DNA of 44,246 bases from Kiritimatiellia bacterium (GCA_024405255.1 JAKSOY010000011.1:1-44246); one strand, 5' to 3'; shown: positions 34,912 to 42,239, counted from the first letter of the stretch. Notes: generated by a model not told the origin, from the letters alone. Translations and numbers: made by a program.

Positions 34912-35551
34912 GCTCCACCTTCAGTTTCCGCATGTCCTTGATCGCCCGCGAGAACGCCTGGTCCACATTCGCCTCGCTGGACATCCCGAGCATGCTTTTA
35001 ATTTCCGTTGAAGACAGGTTCATGCGGAGCTTGAGCAAATGCACATAGGCGCGAATCGGATTCTTCTTCCAGAGGTCCCCGAAGCATTTCTGCACAAGGG
35101 CCCACTCTTCACGCCGCCGCACCGCAGGGTCTTCGTCAGGCAAGGACTCCCGACCGCGCGAATCTGACACCTGCAGAGAAACTTTTTCTTCAAAACTGCG
35201 TCCGTCGTCGTCTTCGGCCCCCTCCGTCCCCGCGCGTTCGATCGAAACGAACCGCTCGTCCGGACGCGCCCGATGCACATAGCCGCGCACGTAGGTGCGC
35301 AACCAGCCCCAGAGGCTGCCGCCGTCGTCGCGGTAGAGATCGATTTTGCGTCCGCCGATCATCTCGACATAGAGGAGGCTCATCATCTCCTCCGCCGTAA
35401 TGCCCCATTCGTGCGCCTTGCGTCCGCTTCGAAAGCTCTGCGCCTCCGGCAACACGGCCCGCGTCCATACGAGCTTCCAGGCCTCGGCGTCCTGCAGCTT
35501 CAGGAGTTCCCAGACCTGGTGGTCGGTCGCCGTCTCAAGTTCGTTCGCCAT
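34895..35551 (-). CDS. ECF-like RNA polymerase sigma factor
   Basis: A 218-residue protein from ATG 35551 (MANELETATDHQVWELLKLQ), with GGGGAAAGG upstream; an in-frame GTG at 35569 has no ribosome site. Region 2-like sequence covers about 10-105 (WKLVWTRAVLPEAQSFRSG; ITAEEMMSLLYVEMIGG; SLWGWLRTYVRGYVHRARP). An acidic linker follows. Region 4 is about 155-215 with helix-turn-helix LSSTEIKSMLGMSSEANVDQ and AFSRAIKDMRKLK. It is more divergent than classical ECF factors. Its neighbours are a GspG-like protein 14 bases upstream, and a beta-rich protein and membrane protease downstream, pointing to an envelope-stress type circuit. Confidence 0.75.
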   Translation of the reverse strand: MANELETATDHQVWELLKLQDAEAWKLVWTRAVLPEAQSFRSGRKAHEWGITAEEMMSLLYVEMIGGRKIDLYRDDGGSLWGWLRTYVRGYVHRARPDERFVSIERAGTEGAEDDDGRSFEEKVSLQVSDSRGRESLPDEDPAVRRREEWALVQKCFGDLWKKNPIRAYVHLLKLRMNLSSTEIKSMLGMSSEANVDQAFSRAIKDMRKLKVEHEERD

Positions 35552-35565
35552 GCACCTTTCCCCGC

Positions 35566-36192
35566 TCACTTCTGCGTTTTGCTCGGTACGATGATGTAGC
35601 CCCGCAGCTGATACGGCACCCAGTTGTTCGTCCAGGTCGTATCGCGGAACGGCTTCTGGAACAACGCCGCATCGGGCGTAATGTCGTCGGCCGTGCCGCG
35701 GATGCCGTCCGGCCCCAGCGAGAACACGCGGGGCACGCCATTGGTCGACGGCTCATAGACATAGGGATGCTTCCAGGGATCGGGCACCATCTTCTTGATG
35801 TACGGACCGATCCAGCCCGGATAGCGCGACTGCTTGAGCGCGAGCGCCTCAAGTCCCTCGTCGGCCGTGGGATAGACGCCGCAATGGAACTTGAACCGGC
35901 CGAGCGCTTCGGCAAAGGCGTCCACGCTCTTCATCGCCTGCGTGACCTTGGCGTTCCGCACGCGAACAGCCGTCTTGCCACTGTCCGTCGCATTGATCAC
36001 CGCAAGACCGACAACCGCCAACACCACCATGAGGACGAGATAGAAGACCGGCCCTTTCCGCATCGACGGCGCCTGAAGGCCCAGTTCGCGACGCTTCATC
36101 TCAAGCTCGCTCTGGATCGCCTTGATCTTCCGCACGCGCTCCCGCTTGGGCGGGATCGCGTGCGGCGTAGGTTTACGATTCGGTTCCGGCAT
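35566..36192 (-). CDS. GspG-like domain protein with a non-pilin membrane anchor
   Basis: A 208-residue protein; ATG 36192 has GGAGG nine bases upstream. The C-terminal domain follows the type II secretion major pseudopilin GspG closely: GVYPTADEGLEALALKQSRY, WIGPYIKKMVPDPWKHPYVY, FSLGPDGIRGTADDI. The N-terminus is different. About 45 charged residues (RKIKAIQSELEMKRRELGLQ) precede a membrane segment (FYLVLMVVLAVVGLAVINA). The prepilin peptidase site (G-F-T-L-x-E) and glutamate 5 are absent, so it cannot be processed as a normal pseudopilin. It lies 22 bases after dapL and 14 bases before the sigma-factor gene. No other secretion genes are near. Confidence 0.78.
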   Translation of the reverse strand: MPEPNRKPTPHAIPPKRERVRKIKAIQSELEMKRRELGLQAPSMRKGPVFYLVLMVVLAVVGLAVINATDSGKTAVRVRNAKVTQAMKSVDAFAEALGRFKFHCGVYPTADEGLEALALKQSRYPGWIGPYIKKMVPDPWKHPYVYEPSTNGVPRVFSLGPDGIRGTADDITPDAALFQKPFRDTTWTNNWVPYQLRGYIIVPSKTQK

Positions 36193-36214
36193 GGCGTGAG
36201 CCTCCTCAACTCCG

Positions 36215-37444
36215 TTAGGCGAGCACCTTCGCAAGACGGACAACGGCCTCCTCGACGTTCGCACGGCTGTTGAAGGCCGAAATGCGAATATAGCCCTGAC
36301 CGTCCTTGCCGAAGCCCGCGCCTGGCGTGGTCACCACGTTCGCTTCCTTCAGCAGCTTGTCGAAGAACGTCCAGCTGTCGCCCTTCACATTCACCCACAG
36401 GTACGGCGAATCGACACCGCCCGTCACTTCGTAACCGAGCTTCGTGAGCGCCGCCTTGACAATCTGCGCGTTCTCGAGATAGAAGTCGATCGTCGCCTTC
36501 GTCTGCGCCTTGCCTTCCGGCGTGTAGATCGCCTCGGCACCGCGCTGCGTGATGTAGCTGCAGCCGTTGAACTTCGTCGTCTGACGGCGCGTCCAGAACG
36601 GACGCAGCTCCACCGGCGTGCCGTCGGCCGTGTAGCCGACGAGCCCCTTCGGCACCACGGTGTAGCCACAACGCACACCCGTGAAACCGGCCGTCTTCGA
36701 ATAGCTGCGGAACTCGATCGCACACGCACGCGCGCCTTCGCATTCGTAGATCGAATGCGGAATTCCAGGCGTACGGATGAAGGCCTCGTAGGCGGCGTCG
36801 AAGAGGATGAGCGCCTTGTTCGCACGCGCCCAGTCAACCCATTCCTGCAACTGCGCCTTCGTGGCCACCGCACCCGTCGGATTGTTGGGATAGCAGAGGT
36901 AGACGACATCGACGCTCTCCGTCAGCGTCTTCGGCGACGGCACATAGCCATTCTCGGCCGTGCAGTCGAGGTAGACGAGATTCGCATAGCGGCCATCGGC
37001 ATTCGTACCGGTACGACCCGCCATCACGTTCGTATCCACATAGACAGGATAGACAGGATCTCCCACGGCGATCTTCACGTCGGCACCGAACAGCTCCTGG
37101 ATGTTTCCGCAATCGCACTTGGCGCCGTCGGAGATGAAGACTTCGTCCGCCGCCACGTCAATGCCACGATCCTGGAAGTCGTTCTTCGCCACGGCCTCGC
37201 GCAGAAACGCATACCCCTGCTCCGGACCATACCCGTAGAACGTCGCCCGATTCGCCTCGTCGTCCACCGCCTTGTGCATCGCCGCAATGACGGCCGGCGC
37301 GAGCGGTTCGGTCACATCGCCAATGCCCAGGCGAATGATCTTCGCCTCGGGATGCGCCTCCTGGTGCGCCTTGACGCGATGGGCGATTTCCGTGAACAGA
37401 TAGCTGGCCTGGATCTTCAGGTAGTTTTCATTGACGCGAATCAT
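36215..37444 (-). CDS. dapL: LL-diaminopimelate aminotransferase
   Basis: A 409-residue fold-type I PLP aminotransferase that makes LL-diaminopimelate directly from tetrahydrodipicolinate for lysine and peptidoglycan. The N-terminus [20 protein letters not shown] is diagnostic, as are [46 protein letters not shown] and the PLP lysine K250 in [20 protein letters not shown]. The length matches the family (about 410). This route is typical of Chlamydiae, Verrucomicrobia and plants. AAGGA precedes the ATG. It heads the minus-strand run down to 29267, behind an extended -10 promoter. Confidence 0.96.
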   Translation of the reverse strand: MIRVNENYLKIQASYLFTEIAHRVKAHQEAHPEAKIIRLGIGDVTEPLAPAVIAAMHKAVDDEANRATFYGYGPEQGYAFLREAVAKNDFQDRGIDVAADEVFISDGAKCDCGNIQELFGADVKIAVGDPVYPVYVDTNVMAGRTGTNADGRYANLVYLDCTAENGYVPSPKTLTESVDVVYLCYPNNPTGAVATKAQLQEWVDWARANKALILFDAAYEAFIRTPGIPHSIYECEGARACAIEFRSYSKTAGFTGVRCGYTVVPKGLVGYTADGTPVELRPFWTRRQTTKFNGCSYITQRGAEAIYTPEGKAQTKATIDFYLENAQIVKAALTKLGYEVTGGVDSPYLWVNVKGDSWTFFDKLLKEANVVTTPGAGFGKDGQGYIRISAFNSRANVEEAVVRLAKVLA

Positions 37445-37496
37445 ATTTGTTCCTTCTCGGTAAATGGAATTGCAATTCTAAAAGCACTTGGAGGTT

Positions 37497-37505
37497 ATTA
37501 TATCA
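37497..37505 (-). promoter_or_regulatory. Extended -10 promoter of dapL
   Basis: Minus-strand TGATATAAT (37505-37497) is a full extended -10. The -35 region at 17 bases (TGGCAA) is poor. The predicted start is about 46 bases before the dapL ATG. Confidence 0.5.
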
Positions 37506-37570
37506 TCTTCATCGAAACTTTGCCACCTCAAACGTAAGAAGCAAAATTCTCAATGCGCCGACTCGGGTAG

Positions 37571-37581
37571 TATGCTATAAT
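37571..37581 (+). promoter_or_regulatory. Extended -10 promoter giving a leaderless transcript
   Basis: TATGCTATAAT is a perfect extended -10, with TATAAT at 37576-37581. Only six bases separate it from the ATG at 37588, so the predicted start of transcription falls on or next to the start codon. There is no Shine-Dalgarno sequence in front of this ATG. Confidence 0.55.
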
Positions 37582-37587
37582 CTTCGC

Positions 37588-38334
37588 ATGCAAAATTCCC
37601 GTTACAATCTTGTACATGCCCTTTTGGCCTCAGGCGTTCTGCTCATTGCCGCCTGCTCAAACGGGGTCGGCGCCTTCTGGCACCAGTTCATCTATGGCCT
37701 CGACAAGACGTTGAGTCCACAGGCGCTCAGCCTGTCGTTCCTCATCGAGACAGGTTTCTTCGGCGCTCTCATCGCCGGCTGTTGGGCCTCGACCGCCGCA
37801 CTCGTCAATCGCCAAGATTCCTGCGAATCTGGCCCCGCGACCGCAGCGTCCAACCCCAACAGGTCCCGCGCCATCGTCTTCACACTCAAAATCGCGGTTC
37901 CTGTCATTCTCGTCGCCTTCGGCCTCAACGTTTTCGGCGCAAAAGTCGTCGAATGGGTCTTCAATGTCACAGATTCCCAGCAGGAACTCGTCAAATGCTT
38001 TGCCGACCCCTCTTTCACCCTCAAGCATCATATCCTCATGGCGGGAAGCGTCCTCTTCGTGGCCCCGGTCCTTGAAGAAGTGCTCTTCCGCGGCATCATC
38101 TTCCGCGGGTTCGCCAAGAAGCTGTCCCTGCCCCTCGCCATGGCCGCTTCAGGATTCATCTTCGCCCTCGCCCATGTCAATGCCGCCTCCTTTCTCGCCC
38201 TCTGGTACCTCGGCGTCTCATTCGCCTGGCTCTACACCCGCACCCGCACGATCCTCGCCCCGATCACGCTCCATTGCGCCTTCAACCTCACCAATCTTCT
38301 TCTCCTCTATCTCTTTCCCGGTCTCGCGACCTAA
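37588..38334 (+). CDS. CPBP family intramembrane metalloprotease
   Basis: A 248-residue membrane protein of the CAAX/Abi (CPBP) protease family. The ATG at 37588 gives MQNSRYNLVHALLASGVLLI; longer frames lack support. Several hydrophobic spans are visible. The family motifs are EEVLFRGIIFRGF (motif 1, two glutamates and arginine), FIFALAHVN (motif 2 histidine) and LHCAFNLTN (motif 3). Members cleave membrane-bound substrates and are often linked to peptide modification, immunity or envelope maturation; the target here is unknown. The methylthiotransferase gene follows after nine bases. The transcript appears leaderless. Confidence 0.85.
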   Translation: MQNSRYNLVHALLASGVLLIAACSNGVGAFWHQFIYGLDKTLSPQALSLSFLIETGFFGALIAGCWASTAALVNRQDSCESGPATAASNPNRSRAIVFTLKIAVPVILVAFGLNVFGAKVVEWVFNVTDSQQELVKCFADPSFTLKHHILMAGSVLFVAPVLEEVLFRGIIFRGFAKKLSLPLAMAASGFIFALAHVNAASFLALWYLGVSFAWLYTRTRTILAPITLHCAFNLTNLLLLYLFPGLAT

Positions 38335-38343
38335 CCCGCCGTC

Positions 38344-39675
38344 ATGACTGTCGCCTTCAAGACATTCGGATGCCGCCTCAACCGCGCCGAAGCCCTCGAC
38401 CTCGAGGCCGACTTCCTCGCCGCCGGACACACCATCGTCCCCCTCCCCCCCGAGGGGTCTGTCCCCGATCTGATCATCGTCCGCGGCTGTTCCGTCACCG
38501 CACGCGCCCAGCGGGACTGCGAGAAGGAAATCGAACATTTACGCAAAACGTTCCCCTTTTCTCAAGTTATCGTCACCGGCTGTCTCCCCAACGCGGGGAC
38601 AGACCCCCTCAAGTCGCTGGGGACAGGCCCCCTTGCCCCCCCATTTCCCGAGGGGTCTGTCCCCAACGCTTCACTCCCCTCGGGGTCTGTCCCCCAAGGT
38701 GCCGCACTCGACCAGTTCCCGTCACGGGCCTTTCTGAAGGTACAGGACGGCTGTAGCGGCCGTTGCGCATTTTGCATCGTTCCCCACTTCCGCGGCCAGC
38801 CGGTGTCTGTCCCCTTCGACCATGTACTGGACCGGGCCCGCGCCTTCCTCGCCGCCGGTTTCCGCGAACTCGTCGTCACGGGCTGCAACCTCGCCCTCTA
38901 CCGTTCCCTGGGACACGGTCTCCCCGACCTTCTTTCCGCTCTCGCCGAACTCCCCGCCCCCTCGGGGTCTGTCCCCACGCACCGGATCCGGCTGGGGTCG
39001 CTCGAACCCGGCATCTGTGACGCGGCTCTGCTGACGGCACTCGAAAGCCATCCCAACATCTGTCGGTTCATCCACCTCTCGGTTCAATCCGGCAGCGACC
39101 GTGTCCTCGCCCGGATGAACCGTCCCTACCCGATTGCCACCGTCGCCCGTTTCCGTACCGAAGCACGTCGCCGTCTTGGTCCACGTCTCGCCCTCGGAGC
39201 CGACATCATTACTGGTTTTCCAGGCGAAACAGATGAAGATTTTCAATTAACAAAATCTTTTCTCTTCCCGAACGAGGGGTCTGTTCCCAAAGGTACACCA
39301 TGCCAGGAGGGGTCTGTCCCCAATGATACACCATGCCTCGAGGGGTCTGTCCCCTTCAGCAACCTGCATGTATTTCCCTATTCCGAACGCCCCGGAACGC
39401 CGGCGGCGACAATGGATGGCGCGCTGCCTCGGGCGATCCGCCTGGCGCGGGCACGAGAACTGGAGGCGCACGCGAAAGCCGCACGCCTCGCGTTTGCACG
39501 GTCGTTTCTCGGACAAGACGTCGAGATTTGCGTCGAACGCGGCGGGGATCATGGTTGGACGGCCGAATATCTGCCTTGCAAGCTCAAAGGCGCCCCCGCC
39601 CCACGGCGAAGTCTTCTGTCCGTACGCGTGACCGACGTCTCAGATGCCGGCGAACTGATCGCCGTACGGCCCTGA
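38344..39675 (+). CDS. MtaB/MiaB-like tRNA methylthiotransferase with in-frame repeat insertions
   Basis: A 443-residue radical-SAM methylthiotransferase; MtaB (t6A37 of tRNA) is the closest type by its start TVAFKTFGCRLNRAEA. The N-terminal cluster cysteines are C10, C49 and C80. The radical-SAM CxxxCxxC is C137, C141, C144 in GCSGRCAFCIVP. SLEPGI, LSVQSGSDRVLARMNRPY, GADIITGFPGETDEDF and LHVFPYSERPGTPAA are conserved. Interrupting these are GSVP, GTDP and GTGP peptides at about 37-41, 85-96, 103-116, 207-211 and 311-337. They come from GGGGTCTGTCCCC-type palindromes in the DNA. All catalytic motifs stay intact and in frame, so the enzyme is probably active. The gene starts nine bases after the CPBP protease. 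Confidence 0.88.
   Translation: MTVAFKTFGCRLNRAEALDLEADFLAAGHTIVPLPPEGSVPDLIIVRGCSVTARAQRDCEKEIEHLRKTFPFSQVIVTGCLPNAGTDPLKSLGTGPLAPPFPEGSVPNASLPSGSVPQGAALDQFPSRAFLKVQDGCSGRCAFCIVPHFRGQPVSVPFDHVLDRARAFLAAGFRELVVTGCNLALYRSLGHGLPDLLSALAELPAPSGSVPTHRIRLGSLEPGICDAALLTALESHPNICRFIHLSVQSGSDRVLARMNRPYPIATVARFRTEARRRLGPRLALGADIITGFPGETDEDFQLTKSFLFPNEGSVPKGTPCQEGSVPNDTPCLEGSVPFSNLHVFPYSERPGTPAATMDGALPRAIRLARARELEAHAKAARLAFARSFLGQDVEICVERGGDHGWTAEYLPCKLKGAPAPRRSLLSVRVTDVSDAGELIAVRP
38451..39354 (+). repeat. Family of short palindromic elements inside the methylthiotransferase gene
   Basis: The core GGGGTCTGTCCCC occurs exactly at 38454-38466, 38652-38664, 38682-38694, 38964-38976, 39309-39321 and 39342-39354. 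A one-base variant is at 39276-39288. Inverted copies are GGGGACAGACCCC at 38595-38607 and GGGGACAGGCCCC at 38619-38631. Most direct copies are preceded by GA or TC. Direct copies encode GSVP and inverted ones GTDP or GTGP, always in frame. I found no exact copy elsewhere in the window. Confidence 0.92.
39274..39354 (+). repeat. 33-bp tandem repeat (2.5 copies) in the methylthiotransferase gene
   Basis: Units start at 39274, 39307 and 39340. The first two match at 28 of 33 positions, and the third covers only the palindrome. Each full unit is one palindrome plus an 18-base tail including TACACCATGCC. It encodes EGSVPKGTPCQ, EGSVPNDTPCL, then EGSVP, between the DEDF and LHVFPYS motifs. Confidence 0.9.
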
Positions 39676-39708
39676 CGGAACGACTCGCCCCCTTTTGGTC
39701 CCCAAGAC

Positions 39709-39762
39709 AAAAAAATCCCCGGAGCCGTGGTGTGTGTGGGGTGATGGTTGTCGGCTCCGGGG
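39709..39762 (-). terminator. Minus-strand hairpin with T-run and long loop
   Basis: CCCCGGAGCCG (39762-39752 on the minus strand) pairs perfectly with CGGCTCCGGGG (39727-39717), followed by A and seven T (39715-39709). The 24-base loop is long, C-rich and unpaired (ACCCCACACACACC). It would end a minus-strand transcript, from either the 96-codon membrane gene or the candidate small RNA. It also faces the end of the methylthiotransferase gene but has no T-run on that strand. Confidence 0.65.
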
Positions 39763-39813
39763 TACCGGTTTTGGTAGGCCCGGCAGTACCCGATCAACAG
39801 TTTCCCGTTGACG
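39709..39813 (-). ncRNA. Candidate small RNA of about 105 nt
   Basis: An extended -10, TGGTATACT (39828-39820 on the minus strand), lies in a gap without genes. A transcript from about 39813 would end at the T-run at 39709. It could fold as a small hairpin (GTCAAC/GTTGAT arms around 39785-39805), then the strong 11-bp terminator stem with a C-rich 24-base loop. I compared it by eye with 4.5S RNA and 6S RNA and saw no match. No -35 is convincing. It may be only a terminator with a chance promoter. Confidence 0.33.
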
Positions 39814-39938
39814 CCGAGTAGTATACCAAACAATCATTAAGCGAAAGTTAGGAAGAGCTTATTTTTTCCGTAATTCGTTTACAGCCTCGTATCCATCGGC
39901 CGCCGAAGGGCCTGGGCTGTATCAGTTTGGCGATCATC

Positions 39939-40223
39939 CTATGTTCCGAGAGTCGCAAACATGGGGACAATCAGAAAGAGAACGAGAGCCAACGCAAGTC
40001 CCCACCACCTTCGTCCGATACTCGCGAGCAGTCCCGCGAGAAGAGAAAGAATCGCCACGAACTCGACCAAAACGTCATTGAGCGCACGCGGGGGCATCGT
40101 CGCAAGAACAATCAATAGACAATAGCCGACAATGACCAAGGCGATCGCGACATTACCGCAACTGCGTCTCGCCTTCTGCCATTTTCCAAGCGTTTCCGGC
40201 TTGTCGAACTCTCTACTCGTCAT
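39939..40223 (-). CDS. Small membrane protein, unknown
   Basis: A 94-residue protein from ATG 40223 (MTSREFDKPETLGKWQKARR), with AAAGGGGG seven bases upstream; an ATG two codons earlier overlaps that ribosome site. A charged N-terminal 25 residues precede two or three membrane spans (VAIALVIVGYCLLIVLATM; VLVEFVAILSLLAGLLASI; LALALVLFLIVPMFATL). I recognise no family. It stands alone between the candidate small RNA and the DUF1287 operon. An extended -10-like TGGTAAAAT lies upstream near 40260. Confidence 0.6.
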   Translation of the reverse strand: MTSREFDKPETLGKWQKARRSCGNVAIALVIVGYCLLIVLATMPPRALNDVLVEFVAILSLLAGLLASIGRRWWGLALALVLFLIVPMFATLGT

Positions 40224-40386
40224 CGGCATCCCCCTTTCGGCATTGCATCTCTCTGAGATTTTACCAGCTGCCGGATCATGGCGTTTCCGCGTTCACACGA
40301 TAGAAACACGAAACCACACTTCGATACGGCAAGCTCATCAGAAGGTATCAAACATTCTACCACTTACCATCTCCGTACATTCCGCG

Positions 40387-40971
40387 TCACTTCAGCCGGT
40401 AGTGTCCCGTGAGGGGATAGGTGAAGAGGCAGTTTTCCTCTTGCGTGCCGGCGCCGATGTTGTGGATGACCAGCGGTGTACCGTCGGCGGCCTTGCGGTC
40501 GCTCACGATCATGATGTGCGGCAGGCGTTTGGCGACCATGCAGGTCACGAAATCGCCCGGCTGGTAGTCAGCCGCCTTCTTCGTCACGGGAGACGACCAC
40601 CCTTTCCGCTTGAAGAAACACTGCAGATTCGGAACGCGCCGATGGTCGATGTTGCGGTCCGTCGTCTTGAGTCCCCAGTTCTTCGGATAGGCGTCGAAAT
40701 GCGCCTTCATGTCCTCATGGACGAGCCGCTGCAGATCGCCGCGCTTCGCATCGCGCATCGCCCGAATGACGACGTCGACGCAGACGCCCTGCTCCCGCGG
40801 CACGTCTCCGTTCGGATAGGCGAGCTTCTGATAGGACGGCACATACCGCACCGTCACGCCGATCTGGGCGCGGGCCGCCGTGACCAGTGTCCGATTGTCC
40901 GTCGCCCCGAAAACCGCGCCGCAAACCAGCGCCATGAACACAACTACAAAACTCAACTTGACCAAATTCAT
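40387..40971 (-). CDS. DUF1287 family exported protein (NlpC/P60-like)
   Basis: A 194-residue protein (ATG 40971; a GTG one codon earlier is possible) with signal peptide MNLVKLSFVVVFMALVCGAVFGA. Family marks are LVTAARAQIGVTVRYVPSYQ, then REQGVCVDVVIRAMRDA with the likely catalytic cysteine. RNIDHRRVPNL, YQPGDFVTCMV and the histidine in LPHIMIVSDR also fit. DUF1287 (YijF-like) proteins have the fold of cell-wall or amide hydrolases; no substrate is established. The start overlaps the stop of the membrane-protein gene (TGATG), so the two are translationally coupled. It is the last gene of the operon that starts with the 25-codon ORF at 42202. Confidence 0.82.
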   Translation of the reverse strand: MNLVKLSFVVVFMALVCGAVFGATDNRTLVTAARAQIGVTVRYVPSYQKLAYPNGDVPREQGVCVDVVIRAMRDAKRGDLQRLVHEDMKAHFDAYPKNWGLKTTDRNIDHRRVPNLQCFFKRKGWSSPVTKKAADYQPGDFVTCMVAKRLPHIMIVSDRKAADGTPLVIHNIGAGTQEENCLFTYPLTGHYRLK

Positions 40972-42095
40972 CACTTCACATTTCCCCTTTCTTCCTTAAA
41001 TGCAATGACTTTCAATGTCCTTTTCAAATGACGAACGAACTCCTTGACGACCGCCTCCTCGCCGTGCGCGAGAATCATTCGAGAGGACTTTTGTCCGCTC
41101 TCGCGAATCATCACCGAAAAATGACTCCGTCCGTTGACCTGATAGTCCGTACGTCCCTCGTGGACAAGCGAGTGCCTGTCATACGTGAACGAACGGGAAA
41201 ATCCGATTCGTCCGATACCATTGAAATACCGCCCCGAACCCGCCTTCAACTCGATCTCGCGGCGCCCGAAAGCCATATAGGCAAACGGAAAGCTCCCGAA
41301 GACAAGGATGGGCAGGAAAAAGAAATAGACCGGAACCGGCGTATCGCCTGCACGCACGAGCAAGGTCACCATCAGCGCCACAAAACCAATGACGGCCACG
41401 AAAAGGAATGAACCCAGCATGGGACGATTCTTCCGATAGACGATGCGCACACGGTTTTCCGGCCCACGAAGAACCGAGAATCGTGCGCTCACTTCGGCGA
41501 TCTGCCCCGGTAAAGCCGCCGCCTTTTCTGCCTTGCGAATTTCCGCAAGACGAACAAGTGCGGCCTCGACACGCGCAACATCCTCAGGCGGCACCGATTC
41601 GATGCGGTCTTCTTCCCAGTGCGAACCGTGTTTGGAAGAAACGTAGTGCTGTCCGAAAGCGAAATTCCGTCCTCCGTCATCATAGAGGAACTCCCACTCC
41701 GGCTCCTCCAGCAACTCGTCGTCCTTCCATTCACGACACCCCTTGCCGCGAAAACGAAGGACCCGACGGGTGGTGATCACCCAAACCGCACGACGTGTCG
41801 CACACCAATGCCAGAACGGGGAGAGAAGAAGACTGACACCCATCAGACCGAACAGGACATGAAACACGACAACCACAATCTTTCCGAAAAGAGAGGTTGA
41901 TTCGGAAAATGTGGCGGGGATCATGATCGACCCGAAGAAAGCTAGAAAAAGCGACACAAAGAAACCCATGATGCACTGTCCGATCGCGCCATCGAACCAG
42001 ACAACCGGCCTTCCCTTGCCGCACCACAGCACCTGCTCGTCAGGCGCAATCCGTGCCTGCATCCATGTGGGGAGTTCTTGTAGTAAAAGTGTCAT
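40971..42095 (-). CDS. Four-span membrane protein, unknown
   Basis: A 374-residue protein from ATG 42095 (MTLLLQELPTWMQARIAPDE), with GAGG seven bases upstream. Two hydrophobic pairs are visible: about 40-60 (CIMGFFVSLFLAFFGSIMI) with 72-93 (IVVVVFHVLFGLMGVSLLL), and about 229-250 (LGSFLFVAVIGFVALMVTLL) with 255-276 (VYFFFLPILVFGSFPFAYM). The start APDEQVLWCGKGRP and the strand-rich part WVITTRRVLRFRGKG recall bacterial PH-domain membrane proteins. A cytoplasmic domain lies between the two membrane pairs. No function is known to me. It shares an operon with the DUF1287 protein. Confidence 0.7.
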   Translation of the reverse strand: MTLLLQELPTWMQARIAPDEQVLWCGKGRPVVWFDGAIGQCIMGFFVSLFLAFFGSIMIPATFSESTSLFGKIVVVVFHVLFGLMGVSLLLSPFWHWCATRRAVWVITTRRVLRFRGKGCREWKDDELLEEPEWEFLYDDGGRNFAFGQHYVSSKHGSHWEEDRIESVPPEDVARVEAALVRLAEIRKAEKAAALPGQIAEVSARFSVLRGPENRVRIVYRKNRPMLGSFLFVAVIGFVALMVTLLVRAGDTPVPVYFFFLPILVFGSFPFAYMAFGRREIELKAGSGRYFNGIGRIGFSRSFTYDRHSLVHEGRTDYQVNGRSHFSVMIRESGQKSSRMILAHGEEAVVKEFVRHLKRTLKVIAFKEERGNVK

Positions 42096-42124
42096 AAACA
42101 AACCTCAATCTTTCGTGGAACGAT

Positions 42125-42202
42125 TCAATCCCGTGAATTTGAGCGTGAACCAGTCGCATCATTTTTTACGTTGTCATCGTTGCTAAAATTCACCTGCGCC
42201 AT
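42125..42202 (-). CDS. 25-residue leader ORF
   Basis: On the minus strand, AAGGAGG lies seven bases before ATG 42202, the strongest ribosome site in this part of the window. The ORF encodes MAQVNFSNDDNVKNDATGSR then SNSRD and stops at 42125. The peptide is polar, rich in Asn, Ser and Asp, with no signal or membrane segment. It is the first ORF after the extended -10 promoter at 42231. The four-span membrane protein starts 29 bases further on. It could be a regulatory leader or a small functional peptide. Too short to judge by homology. Confidence 0.5.
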   Translation of the reverse strand: MAQVNFSNDDNVKNDATGSRSNSRD

Positions 42203-42230
42203 TGCCTAACCTCCTTCAGGAAGCGAGAAC

Positions 42231-42239
42231 ATTATATCA
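42231..42239 (-). promoter_or_regulatory. Extended -10 promoter of the leader ORF/membrane protein/DUF1287 operon
   Basis: Minus-strand TGATATAAT (42239-42231) with T-rich sequence in front. The -35 region is weak. The context TTTTGATATAATGTT is shared with the hsdR promoter (5113-5121). Confidence 0.5.

Noticed and set aside
38802..38814. GGTGTCTGTCCCC, a further near match to the palindrome
   Set aside because: It encodes the SVP of a segment (GQPVSVPFDHV) that is conserved in the enzyme family, so it is probably native sequence and not an insertion.
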